Shown here one piece after another: positions 1 through 10,689 of a stretch of 64,000 bases of DNA. The stretch comes from Anas platyrhynchos. Taxonomy: Eukaryota; Chordata; Aves; Anseriformes; Anatidae. The stretch lies in assembly GCF_047663525.1 (NCBI RefSeq), contig NC_092587.1:199400501-199464500 (forward strand), given 5' to 3'. The number at the start of each line of letters is the position of its first letter. The first letter of the stretch is position 1. The position numbers and the translations under genes are program-made. The notes under the pieces are model-generated. The model was not told the DNA's origin, ran no database searches, and saw nothing but the letters and a program-made list of their open reading frames with translations.

Positions 1-111
1 TTAAAGCTGAAAATAACCTATTAATCTGCACTCATGACTGGCTTTGGAACTACAACAATTGTACAAAAGCTAAGATTGATTTCTACTGTCCAAAAAAACA
101 GTAATTAATCC

Positions 112-114
<3 letters not shown>

Positions 115-146
<32 letters not shown>
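115..146. repeat. (AT)16 microsatellite
   Basis: Sixteen uninterrupted AT dinucleotides are seen directly. The tract is self-complementary, so it can form a cruciform and is likely to vary in length between individuals. Confidence 0.95.
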
Positions 147-149
<3 letters not shown>

Positions 150-320
150 TAACAGGTGGAAAGAAAAAAAATGAAGGAAAACAAGCAGCATTTAGTATGT
201 TAATGTATCTTTTCTGCATTTGAATGCCTTTACAAATAAGTACCTGTGCAATAAGATTGAAAGTGTAACCCAAGTATAGTACAAATACAAGACTATCTGC
301 ATTGAAATTCCATAACTTTC

Positions 321-326
321 TTTATT
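321..326 (-). terminator. PRSS23: Candidate distal polyadenylation signal (AATAAA) for PRSS23
   Basis: TTTATT on the plus strand reads AATAAA on the PRSS23 strand. Use of this site would give a 3' UTR of about 2 kb. The hexamer alone is weak evidence. Confidence 0.35.
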
Positions 327-1978
327 CACTGTGATACATTCAAACAAAAGTGCTCCAGACAACAGTCATAGAGTAAAGGAAATTAAAAAGGCAGAAAAAG
401 ACCATCAGATACATGTGGTGATTATTCATATGTCAAAGCATTAGTAGCTGCTTGTATCTGAGTGCACCAAAAACCCGTGAGGGTCCATGTTTTCATATGC
501 TGCACCTATAAAAATAATAATCATAGGCAGCTCTAGCACAAATGGCTTTCAGAACTAGAGCCAAAGCCATCACAAAGATAAAGCACCATCAGGCATATGT
601 TTACAAATGCCACAGTAATTAGTAGAGTGAAAGAAAGGCTTAGCTGAATTAACATTTTCCTTGTATAGCATAGGGAAGCCCTGCTCAGACTCACTCCTTC
701 CAGCTCTGCCATTTCACACCAGGGCCTTGCCTTTGCCCCATAACACCAAGAGCCAGGGGCAACTTGGTAAGCTTCAGGAGACAGTGAGAGATGGATGGAA
801 GAGGAACTGGAGCCAGTGTCTATCCTCCTATTTAAGAAAATAATATTGTCATGGCAGCATGTACTTAACTATGTTACTGTAATACAGTGGCATGATCCAC
901 CTGAGAACACTGTTTGTACAGACCACACTGACTTCCCAATGCTGTTTGCTAAGCTACAAGTGTTTGGCTGGATTGATGTTACTTATACAAGGCACTTCTT
1001 GTTTTAAACTACAATTCTGCTGTAGTAAAAATATAAGTTGATGATGTCTATAAAAGACAGCAGAGCATCACTTCCTAGTAACTCAGATTACATCCTGCAA
1101 TTTGGCTCTGTTTCAGCAGAATTACTGAACTGTGCACTTGCCAAGAACTATTTGTAACTGAAAAATTTGACAGGGAAAGGGGTCCCTGCCTCAAACAACA
1201 CAAGAAAAGGAAGTCAAAGTGCTGTACAAATTATGCTGTGAAAGGGATATGATAGAGAGACACTTATAAATGTAGGGTTCCTCTACTTCACTTATGTTTA
1301 GGTAGACAGCATGGATTGTCAACAGAGAGTGTGGAAAATTCAGTAAAACCCTTGTCCTGCTCTACCCTTTGCCTGCTTTACAGTCAGCAGTTCAGATCAT
1401 CAGCAAGAGCAAGACAGGCTTCCCCTATGAAATGTCTCAGTTGCTGACATTAAATTTTCCTTAAAAAAAAAAATATCTATGGAGAACATAACAGAGGATA
1501 AGCCTCCATCCCCATATGCTTTCTATAATAGAATATTCGTAGGGATCCTGATAGGTGTGAGGCTGTGCCCCAGCTGCTAAAAAGATTTAAGCCCATGTGT
1601 GATCTATGTTTCCCAAAGCAGGATGCAATGGCACTGCTCATGTGACCAACATCATCTTCACAGTTAAGTCCTTGCAACATCAAGGTCTGTTTGCTTAAAA
1701 AGCATTTTTCTTAACTATGTTACTAATAAAGTCTCAGATCACTCAGGCTGAAAGAAGGTTAGAAGTGTTATGCAGTTATTTACCCTTCACGCTATTTGTG
1801 TGGCATTCATCTCCCACAGCGCATGCCTTGCCCTTTTCACACTCCCTTTCTCATGCAGGAACACAAAGCTGTAATGTTTGGGTTGCAAACACTATTAAAT
1901 GCCCCTCTTCAGCCCCCAACAGCATAGAAATATTTTCTTTTAAAAGTTCAGATCAAAGCATTTCTACTAATCCTAGGA

Positions 1979-1984
1979 TTTATT
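1979..1984 (-). terminator. PRSS23: Candidate proximal polyadenylation signal (AATAAA) for PRSS23
   Basis: TTTATT on the plus strand reads AATAAA on the PRSS23 strand, about 365 bases after the stop codon. It is the first canonical hexamer downstream of the coding region. Use at this site is inferred. Confidence 0.4.
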
Positions 1985-2349
1985 AAAACAAACATCATAG
2001 GCATGAGATAGTCAACAGCGTCCCTTTTATAGGATTCTTTGGAGACGGTTCTGATTTTGTACTGTTTACTGATCCGCCCCTCATTAATCTTCAGTTGCTC
2101 AGCTGCAAATTCAGCAAGTCCACCTGCTCCTTCCCCTCCCAGATGATGTTCCTTTAACCCCAGTTTCTAGTTGAAATGACAGCACCACATAGCCCCAGTC
2201 CTGAGAACAAGGTGGCTTGCTCAAAAAGCTACATATCACATCCCGATGTTACAAGAACGTATCACACACATTTGCAGCAGAAGTCTAGCCTCTCCTCACA
2301 TAAGTAATTAAAACCAGTCATTAAGTGCTTTCATGGAGTTTCATTGTCT

Positions 2350-3465
2350 TTATCCTTCCCTGCAGTCAAGGTAGTTGCCTTTGATCCAGTAACAGATCTG
2401 TGCGTATTTGAGGGGTGTGATGCGAACAGCTACATTGAAATCCTGTGGGGTGCCATTCATGTCCACCCACTGATGGCCTGAAAATATTCCAATAATTTTA
2501 CGTTCCCATTTGTGATTCTGCCTCTTCCACATCCTCACATACACCCCAGATCCACTTGCACCTGGCTGGGCATCACACTGCTGGTACAACAGGTCATACG
2601 TTTCATCTTTGACATCACAGAAACGGTACACCAGATTTCCTGGACGATCGTTGTCGTAGCCAGAGAAGTGAATCCTCCCTCCAGGCAAGTGTCTTGCTGG
2701 TGGGCTCACACCTATCTTCATAAACTTTCTTTTATGAGGCTTCTTGAGCTCCAGCAGGGCATAGTCATAATCCATGCCAATATCATTGGCGTTGCCTTTG
2801 ATCCATCCTTTGGGGACGTGTGTCCGTTTCACTCGGATCCACTGGAATTTCATTTTTTCAGGCATTGCTGAGTTGGTGATATTGGCCCCTTTGCTGCCGT
2901 CTTTCAGTTTTGGCTTCAGGAAGCCCACCCGCAGTTTCTGAGCTCCTTTGACGTAACTCTTGCCATCATGGATACAGTGAGCGGCAGTAAGAACATGCTT
3001 CTCAGCCACTAGTGTTCCTGTGCAACCTGTAGATAGCTTCACTGATGTGGAGAACGGGTAATTCAACAAGAAGTCCTTCCCAAAAATGCTAAACCTGCTG
3101 TCATAGCCATAGATCTGCCTCTTAGTTCGAGATTTGCCTTGAGACCCATCACTGCTGCTCAGAATGTATATGCCCACTTCGGTTTCAGTGAGGCTACCGT
3201 TAGCGTACAAGGTTTCATAGGACAGGTAGTTCTTCACTTCTTCATAAGTTGGCAGCGGAGAACTTTTGTGGCAGGCTGGGCCGCAGGGAGACACCACATC
3301 CAGTCTGGCTTCAGCATCAAACTGTGGCTTGTCCAAGTTGAGGGTAGACTGTGGCAGGATGACTGGAACTCTGTAAGAAGGCCATGTTGGCTTCCAGTGA
3401 GGACTGGAGGGCATCACATCTTTAGCAGCACACAAAAGGAGGATTAACGTGGACAAGCCTGCCAT
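2350..3465 (-). CDS. PRSS23: Serine protease 23 (PRSS23), complete coding sequence in one exon
   Basis: This is a 371-residue secreted serine protease of the trypsin fold; I recognise it by close similarity along its length to human PRSS23 (383 residues). A hydrophobic signal peptide covers about residues 1-15. A proregion of about 100 residues follows and ends at a furin-type site, RTKR at 113-116, so the mature chain would start at Gln117. The protease domain carries TAAHC with His163, DYALLEL with Asp234 as the likely catalytic Asp (Asp228 is an alternative), and PGASGSG with Ser304. N-glycosylation sequons are at Asn89, Asn195 and Asn337. The start codon has a strong context (A at -3, G at +4) and lies 13 bases inside the exon. 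The coding sequence is uninterrupted by introns, which matches the known PRSS23 gene structure. Compared with human, the signal peptide and the linker before the furin site are shorter. The nucleophile motif is GASGSG rather than trypsin's GDSGGP, as in the PRSS23/PRSS35 family. Confidence 0.97.
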   Translation of the reverse strand: MAGLSTLILLLCAAKDVMPSSPHWKPTWPSYRVPVILPQSTLNLDKPQFDAEARLDVVSPCGPACHKSSPLPTYEEVKNYLSYETLYANGSLTETEVGIYILSSSDGSQGKSRTKRQIYGYDSRFSIFGKDFLLNYPFSTSVKLSTGCTGTLVAEKHVLTAAHCIHDGKSYVKGAQKLRVGFLKPKLKDGSKGANITNSAMPEKMKFQWIRVKRTHVPKGWIKGNANDIGMDYDYALLELKKPHKRKFMKIGVSPPARHLPGGRIHFSGYDNDRPGNLVYRFCDVKDETYDLLYQQCDAQPGASGSGVYVRMWKRQNHKWERKIIGIFSGHQWVDMNGTPQDFNVAVRITPLKYAQICYWIKGNYLDCREG

Positions 3466-3501
3466 TCTGAATGCCGGTCTGCGGAAAGCAAAAGAAAGTC
3501 C
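3466..3501 (-). other. PRSS23: Splice acceptor of the PRSS23 coding exon
   Basis: Read on the minus strand, a pyrimidine-rich tract (TTTCTTTTGCTTTCCGCAG) ends in CAG at 3,481-3,479. The exon then starts at 3,478, with 13 bases of 5' UTR before ATG. This shows that at least one non-coding exon lies upstream, to the right on this map. Confidence 0.85.
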
Positions 3502-4989
3502 AGTTACTCACCCAAACTTGTTGCAAGATCAATTTGCTTTGCTAAGCAATGGTTTGTTAAACAAGTATGATACTTGGTCAAAATCAAGCAATTTGAGTGG
3601 AGCAAAATAGCATTTCAGGCTTCTTAGCATTAAACTAATGCCTCAACCTGTATCTTGAAGCAAGAGTCCCAGGTTAACACATGAAACCCAGGATATTTAA
3701 CCTCCAGGTGTGCTGAGCCACCAAGTCCCAATTACCATCAGTGACAAATTACGGTATTTGTCTTTACTCCATGTCTACAAAAATCACATTATGCATAAAT
3801 TCCTGCACCCAGATACCGTAACTCCTGCAAAGAATTAATGCCTTTAGAGAATGCTGTAATCCAGCTGCAGTAGAATTCTCTGAAAGCTCCTACCTACCCT
3901 CTGACACCACTGAGAGGGGTCCCTTCAAACACCTCAGTTTGCTGTCTTAGCCAGAAACATCATGCTGATGGTAGGCAAAGGCAGGAGGAAAAAGATAACC
4001 CTAACAGAACAGGCTGGCACAACATGACCGCACAGGAGACTTGCTTCTCCTTGCAGCTCACACCAGAGGAAGGTTTCTGCTCCACATAGCATTCGCCCTC
4101 CCCTAAGCTTACATGAGAAAGGCCAATCGTGATTACACAGTCAGCTAATGAAGCAAGCTTACAGCTCCTGAGGGAATTTTCAGTTAACATACTGACTTAT
4201 TCCTTCATAAACTTAATTAATTAGAAATGCAAACCAACCCCCTCTGAGCACGGGGAGGCAAATGGGGCTGTAAATGTGTTTATGAACCCCAGGCAGAGTG
4301 CCTCAGACTGCAGAGAACAGCGTGCACTAGTATTGTGTCAAGAAAATGTGTAACTTTAGTTTACTTGAAAATTAGCCATACAGCTGAATCGCTGCAGGAG
4401 GCACTGTGCCCTGGGCAAGAAGGCAGGCAGGATCTCCCTCATACAAGGATTATTCAAACAAAACTTCACAATTATGTTGAGCTTACACATATTTAAACCC
4501 TGCTGAGGCTACGCTGATCACAACTGCAAGATCATTCCTGAAATACCTCAACCAAGCAAATCAAAGCAAACCATGCAGGAGATGACCACAGCTATCTAAG
4601 AATAAAAAAGAAAAATCCTTCTCTCCGATGCTGCTCACACGCCATTCCTAAGCCTTGCTGAAAAAGACTTCGGACACTGCAAACTGATCAAGTCTGAAGG
4701 TGTCCAACTCAAATATTAGGCCTGGATCCCTTCTTTGTTGGTAGCATCCTCTTTGGGAATGGAGGCTATAATTAAAGCACGAAATGTTCAAGATATCAAT
4801 TGACTCATGCGAGGAAATCAAAACATTTTGATTCCAAAAAACAGACATAGATGAACAGAGCTGATGCTACTGATACCCACAGAGGCAGGTACTGACTCTG
4901 CCAGAAGCAACCAGACATTCTGTTGATAATTTTTTAAATAACAAATAGGATGTCTTTAAAGGGATATATTTTCTTCTGGAACAACTAAG

Positions 4990-5062
4990 CTCTAAGCTCT
5001 ACACATGGAACTAGATGATCTTTAAGGTCCCTTCCAACCCAAGCCATTCTACGATTTCTATA
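4990..5062 (+). mobile_element. CR1 LINE 3'-end fragment
   Basis: The segment carries the typical CR1 tail: a block resembling 'gatgatctttaaggtccc', 'ttccaaccc', then 'cattctacgattt', equivalent to the CR1 3' end ATTCTATGATTCT. Only about 70 bases remain, so it is a heavily 5'-truncated copy, sitting in PRSS23 intron 1 antisense to the gene. Confidence 0.85.
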
Positions 5063-5519
5063 GAATGAGTTATTTAATACCTAACAGGCAAATCATGCCA
5101 GAAAATTCAGGCCATTTTAAACATAAATCAGACATGCATAATCTTAAATGCCACAAAATCAGAAAATACTTGCTTATTTATTCAAGGAAAACCAGCAGCT
5201 CCTCTGGCTCTGTCTATGGCAGAGATTAATACTGGGTGCTGGCTGTGTTTTGCAAGCTATCAAATCAGATCGTCTCTGATTCATGTAACAAGAAACGCTT
5301 GCTGTATATCAGATGTATCTGTTGTAAAAGAGCGATTAGGAAAATACACAAAAATAAGGTAGCAGTGATGAATGCTGTATCCTCACAAAGGCGATATACA
5401 CTAGCATCAGTCAACTGTTAACTGTCCTCACTGGTGACAATGAGGAGTGACACAGGAGCGCTTACTGTTGCTGAGAAAGACTAAATCACACTTAGGCAGT
5501 GCATCAGGTAGCAGATCTC

Positions 5520-5780
5520 ATTATTAGGAGCGCATATTTATACGCAGCCTGCTGTCATCTGCTTCACACCAAAGCAATTCCCATAAATGACATCTGAAGC
5601 TTTTTTGATAGATGGAATCTCTACTTAAATTGCACCACTCGTGCCACTTCTTGGATGTAAAAACCATTTGTGCTAACTGAGTCGATGCCGGCCTTCGGCT
5701 GATTTATTTAGCTGTCAGGGGATAACTGGAAGCATCTTGTCAGTTGTTATTTGCACGAGCAGCAAGAATCCCCAGTGCCT
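5520..5780. promoter_or_regulatory. Motif-rich segment in PRSS23 intron 1, possible enhancer
   Basis: This non-repetitive segment has few long simple runs and several transcription-factor-like words, such as TGATAGATGG (MEIS/PBX-like), CACCAAAG and AGCTGTCAGG. It retains scattered CpGs in an AT-rich background. This is only suggestive; conservation across birds would decide it. Confidence 0.2.
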
Positions 5781-7585
5781 GTCAGCACGGCGACCCGATG
5801 AAGGGACAGCATGCCCAACAGCTCCTCTGCTTCTAATGAGAGCATCAGCGGAGCTGGAAAATTGCCTCTCCCTACAACCTGCCCTCCCTCACCTCCCTAC
5901 CATCCCCTCCACAGCAGCACCAACGCTGGAAAGGCAGTTTTAGACAGCAGAGGGCAGCCGCCCGATGAAGAGACCACGACAAGAGCTGCGACTCCACTCT
6001 GTCCTGAAAAAAGGCTTCAGAAAGACCGTATCTGTATCTACACCGTGCTCTGTCAAAGCGGTACGTATTCCACTTCATGTCCCTAGGCGGGCCTTCCCAC
6101 ACCCTCCCCGCAGCTTCTGTGCGGCAATCGCATCGCAGATACACGGGATAAAGCAGCCTTTTCATCTGCTACAGAACTTTGCTATTATTTCAAAGGTTAT
6201 TAAAACCTAACCGTAATAAAACATAGTCATAAGTTTATACCTGACCACAGATGCCCACAAACCAAGACAGACGTCTTTGTAATTATGTCTCATCTGGAGA
6301 CATAACTGGTAATAAATCAGCTGTCAGTTGCAATAAATAGAGAAAATGTCTTATTTTTTAACAAGATGCCAAATTAGTGCACAGAACGTCTTGCTGTGTA
6401 GATCCTCCCTCTTTAAAAATAAGTGGTTAAGCAAAAGAATGAAAGAATTAAAAAAAAAAGCAGTGCAAACTTAAAGAGAAACCTACCAGATAGCCTCTTC
6501 TCTTTTTCCCTTTTTGTTTAAAATAAAGCGTATACAAACAAACAAAAAAATAACAATGCAACCGCAACAACATTAACAAACACACTCTGCTCAGCTACTT
6601 ACTTGTGGGTGACCCTGAGAGATGTTCTCAGACAGAGCAAACCGGTAAGAAGCAAGCACTTCCCTGAACAGCTATCACAAAACGATAGTGAATGAATTAC
6701 GACGCGCTGTTCTACTGTAGTACTGCTCTTCTGTTTCTATTTAAACTGTGTCATAAACTCAATCCACCCTTTGACTCAGTACAAAGCCCTGCTCTGATAT
6801 CCAGCATAGGAACCCCCTAGAAAGCGGTTTGTACATAATCACACTTGCTAATGGAATTAAAATTGTTTGGAGAATGGAAACACTGACAGCTACCCTGGGG
6901 CTCCCCACACCACTAAAACACTTTGCAGACACATTTCCCTGCCTGCTATGGGCATTCATGCCTTGAGATAGATGTTGGTGAAAGAGAGCTGCCTTGTTCA
7001 GAATGGATGTGAATCATTTTCTTATAAGTAAGTAATTTTTCTGGAAGAGTTCACTGCTTCGAGGGTGGTTCTTGTAATAGATGGTTAAATAGCAATAAAT
7101 CCTGGGATGTACAGTATGAAAGCCCATGAACGGAACAGTCTCTGTTACATTTTGAAATGAACAAAGTTTTTCCACAGCACTGGAAGCCAGAATGATTAAC
7201 ACTGCAAAAAGAGAAAGAAAAAGGAAGAGAGCACGAGAAAGAAAAACCTGCCTCAAACCGAACTATAGAGGTGAACCAAATTACCGTTACCGCCGTACCA
7301 AAGCACCTCAGCTGCTTTTCCTAGTCGCAGAACTTGTTAAAGCTCAGCAGAAGCAATCGAGTCGCGCTGCAACAACTGCGGGAGCGTTACTGCCATAACC
7401 CTGCAACCTCCGCCCGCCTGCCCACGATGCTGAGGCGGTGCAAGAGTTACAGAGCCTCACCGCCAGACGGAGGGCTGGAAGCAGAGACGTCTCAGAAAAC
7501 CCTGAAACAAACTTTGATACCGGCAGGCCAACGGCGTCTGCCAGCACATACAACAGCGGGCACTGACACGCGCATCGGCAACACG

Positions 7586-7603
7586 CACACACACACACAC
7601 ACA
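7586..7603. repeat. (CA)9 microsatellite
   Basis: Nine CA units are seen directly at the left shoulder of the PRSS23 CpG island. Confidence 0.9.
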
Positions 7604-7699
7604 GAGGGCTCGTGTTCTGCCTGCTCGCCTCTCGGTCCAATTTCTGTCAAACATTTTTCCCTGCCTCCTTCCACCCTCCCTCCTCTCCTTTTTCTCTCC

Positions 7700-8620
7700 C
7701 CCCGCTTCCTCGCAAGGGGTTACGGCACAGCTGAGCAAAGCACACGGCGGCAGGCAGGGACACGCGTGCCAGGGGCTATCTGGCCACCTGGGCGATGTGC
7801 TGGGGGGTGGCTGCTGCTGCTGTGCTCCACAGACCTCACTCCTCAGAGCTGTCCCAGCTTCAGCTTCAAAGAGAAGACCCTTGCACACGCTTGCAAGAGC
7901 AAGCTAAGGATGCGAAGCCCAGCACAGGGCTCGCAGGACTACTTCCAACTCCTCCTGTGCATCCCGATGCGTGCACCACCACCAAGTCGCCCTGCCACCA
8001 GCGCCTTTCGCACCAGCTGCTCCCCGATGCCCCGGCAGCCCCCTTTGGGGTCTCTAACTCGCAGCGGGCAGCCGGGGAAGGGCTGTCCTCCCCCTCCGGA
8101 GCCGCTTAGCCACACATCAGCCTTTCACCCCTTTTGTCTGCGGCGCCGGGTCGCGCTCCCGTTCAGGGGGGCTTCCAAATTCAGTCCCCCTCCCGCAGCC
8201 CTCACCAACACCCCGTGTCCCCCCAGCACCCCGGCGGGACCTACCGGGGCTCCCCCGCTGAGGAGGCGGCGGCGGCGTCTGCGGGAGCGGCTCAGGCAGG
8301 TGGCGGCGGGGCCGGTCCCATCCCTGCCGCCGCCTGCGAGGGGGGCTCGGGGGCGCCTTCCCCCGGCCGCCTGCTCCGAGCGGGGCGGAGCGGGGCGGAG
8401 CGGAGCCTCCCGCAGGTGGCTCCCCAAGCCGCCGCCGCCGTGCCCCGAGTCCCCGGCTCCGAGCCCTCAGCCCCAAATCCCCAGCTCCGAGCCCCGACCC
8501 CCGGCCCCGCTGCCCCCGGCGCAGGCGCCCTGTCCCCGGCCGGCCGGGCGGGAGAAGCCGAGGTCGGGGCCCGGCCCCTCCCTCTCTCCACGCAGGCCTC
8601 CCCCACTCAGGCCGCCGCCC
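7700..8620 (-). promoter_or_regulatory. PRSS23: CpG island, probable PRSS23 promoter and first exon
   Basis: GC content and CpG density rise sharply here and peak at about 8,130-8,600, with repeated GGGCGG Sp1-type boxes near 8,380-8,400. It lies about 5 kb upstream of the PRSS23 coding exon on the correct side, so it most likely holds the transcription start and the non-coding first exon. The long open frames in this block on both strands (up to 437 codons on the plus strand) are expected from a GC-rich, stop-poor composition and are not called as genes. No obvious TATA box is seen; the promoter is probably dispersed. Confidence 0.75.
8239..8250 (-). other. PRSS23: Candidate splice donor of PRSS23 exon 1
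   Basis: The minus strand reads CCCCG|GTAGGT here, with the intron starting at 8,244. It sits inside the CpG island, where a first-exon donor is expected. Other donor-like words exist (for example near 6,600), so this is a guess. Confidence 0.3.
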
Positions 8621-8623
8621 CAC

Positions 8624-8635
8624 TTTTTTTTTTTT
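8624..8635. repeat. T12 homopolymer
   Basis: Twelve consecutive T bases mark the right edge of the CpG island. Confidence 0.9.
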
Positions 8636-8639
8636 CCTG

Positions 8640-10689
8640 CTTTTTAAGTCTTTACACTGTTGTTTTTATTAGTTTCGTGAAGAAAAACACCTTTTTTTCC
8701 ATTCACTCTTTTTAGTCCCATCACTGCGCTGCTGCCACCTCAGCCCCGGTGTGGCCCTGTGGTGGGAGGTTTTGGGGTGGCTCTGTGGGATCCCCACCAA
8801 GGGTGCCAAGGTGTTTGCAGAGCTGGGAGTTTGGGGTCCCCAATGTGATGGGTCCCTTCTCCATGAGCCTCTGACCCGGGGAGCCTCCTGCCATCACAGG
8901 GCCCAGAGGTGGATGGTCCATCAGATCTGCAGCCTGTCACCTCCGCTGCTTCATCAAATATTTGACTTTAATTGTCAGAAACATTCGTTTTATGGGTTTT
9001 AATTACTCATCCTTCTTGAATCTTTATAATGACACCTGGCACGGAAAAGGGAAGCTGGAGCCAAGGAGGCAAAAATCCTGCAATGTGTTTTAACTCCGAG
9101 GGAATAATCCACAAAGGTTTTGCCAAAATTCCCAGCTGATCACCACTGCCCCAGAAAGGAAATATAAATTTCACAAGAATCAGTTTATATGCTGCCTTCT
9201 GCTGACCTCCTCTCCCTGCTGCTACTCTAACAAAGGGCCAGTGAAGCTTGAAGCACAGTGAAAGCCCTACCCCACTCACAGACCCTGTGTGAGGAGCTGG
9301 GGTGTTGCGGGACCTGAAATTCTTTGGCATGAATTTTTAAATTTGCATTTTCTTGGGCCTAGCACCAAACCCATTTGGGTCTGCAAAAAAAGGTTTTAAC
9401 AGATGGCTGGAAAATGTAAGCGGTACAAAAATCATTAATACTTAGACTAATCATTCTCAACTATAAATGATGAGAGGACAATTATAACATGAGGCAGAGG
9501 TCCCCAGAGGTAGAAGCCAAACACCTCCAGCAGAAACCCAGATCACGAATGCAACATGTGCCAGAGAGAAGCAGGGCTGGTGACACTAGTTCAGCTGCAG
9601 AGGGTGAAAGTGTTGTGAGGTTTGGTTATGTAGGGGGAATCAGAGCTGCAGCCATGATCCAGGGAGGCTCTTGCATTCCATGGGCACACAGCTTCTTTTG
9701 TCACAACTGCCAGGTTTGTTCCAGAGCACTTCCCGGCTTTCCTCCCACAAGTCTTCCTGGCTATAGCAGGTCACCATGCCAGATGAGGCCTCTTGACAAC
9801 TCAGACTCTTCTAATAAAGTACTGATTGCCCAGCGGTCATTTCTGGATAACCCCAAATCTACCACTGAATAAACTCTCTGTATGTCCCTTCTTTGTTTCA
9901 GCTTAGTTATATCAGCCTTTCTATGTGACACCAGTTTTCAAGAATATCAGTGGGAAGAATGAATAAATGTTAGTATAAATGCTTCCTTCTTTGTACGGTT
10001 TCCACATTATTTTACAGTGACTGTGAATAAGTTCTGACTGACTGTAGGACTGCTTGACTTCCAGACACAAATTCAAATAGACACTGTCCTAGAATGCATG
10101 ACATAGATTGAAATGTTTTCAGCAGATAAGGAGGCAGAGATAAGATACAAAGACAAGATAAGATACAGAGACAAGATATTGCTGAGATACCTGTGGTGGG
10201 ATTCACCTCACATAAGTGTAAGGGTTTGGGATATCCTGGCAGATCCACAGTACAATATATGCCTACAGATCTTTCCCATCTGGAGAAATGGATGAAAGTC
10301 AGGTAGGGTGCCCTAAGGCATCTCAAATGAGACTAGAAACCTGTCTTTCATTCAATTCAATTCATTCAAACCATAAACATTTGCATGTAGAGGTCTACAT
10401 CTGAGGTGTTCACTCTGTGTGCCCTCATTGTCAATGAAGAGAAAGAGGCACTGTCAGGATTTAATTGTGTGACCTCTTTTGGACTCTTAGGACACAGGAA
10501 AATGAGAAGGACACCCTCCAAAATGAAGTGTCTACGTAAATGTCCGCAATTAGTCAGAGAAATTCCCCCATGGTTTCCCATGGTTTCCCTGCGTGTCTTT
10601 ATCATCCTGTGACTGGCAGCCATCTCTTTATATCTGACGGGCGGAAAGATCATCTTCTTCTTGTGTTATGTTTGTGCAGCACCTCCCAC
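8640..10689. other. Intergenic sequence upstream of PRSS23
   Basis: No gene is recognised. The first 300 bases are moderately GC-rich. An open frame of 127 codons at 9,489-9,872 (plus) has no recognisable family features. A short tandem repeat lies at 10,138-10,173. The rest is ordinary AT-rich sequence. Confidence 0.6.
10138..10173. repeat. 18-bp unit repeated twice in tandem
   Basis: AGATAAGATACAAAGACA is followed directly by a copy with one change (AAAGACA to GAGACA). Both copies carry AGATAAG, a GATA-factor consensus. Confidence 0.85.

Larger units (their letters stand above)
1..2349 (-). other. PRSS23: PRSS23 3' UTR and downstream flank
   Basis: This stretch lies directly after the PRSS23 stop codon on the minus strand, so its right-hand part must be 3' UTR. 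How far the UTR runs cannot be fixed from sequence alone. Two AATAAA signals are visible on the minus strand, at 1,984-1,979 and 326-321, giving tails of about 0.4 kb or 2 kb. No second coding gene is recognised here; the open frames are short, and none resembles a known protein. An (AT)n microsatellite lies at 115-146. Confidence 0.6.
3479..8243 (-). other. PRSS23: PRSS23 intron 1 (right boundary inferred)
   Basis: The 3' boundary is the acceptor at 3,479-3,481. The 5' boundary is only inferred from a donor-like GTAGGT inside the CpG island at 8,244. The intron is AT-rich, contains a short CR1 tail at about 4,990-5,062, and has a motif-rich segment at about 5,520-5,780. No other coding exon is recognised. 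Scattered short open frames show no family similarity I know. Confidence 0.5.

Noticed and set aside
2512-2871. 119-codon open frame on the plus strand inside PRSS23
   Set aside because: It is antisense to the conserved protease exon, with no independent features.
7334-8647. 437-codon open frame on the plus strand across the PRSS23 CpG island
   Set aside because: It is rich in Pro, Arg, Ser and Ala, as any frame in GC-rich DNA would be, and overlaps long open frames on the other strand. It has no domain and lies antisense to the likely PRSS23 first exon.
9489-9940. Possible LTR or retrogene end, with AATAAA-like words (for example TGAATAAACTC near 9,867) after a 127-codon open frame
   Set aside because: I could not find matching terminal repeats, a primer-binding site or any known protein similarity. 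A single AATAAA is not enough.
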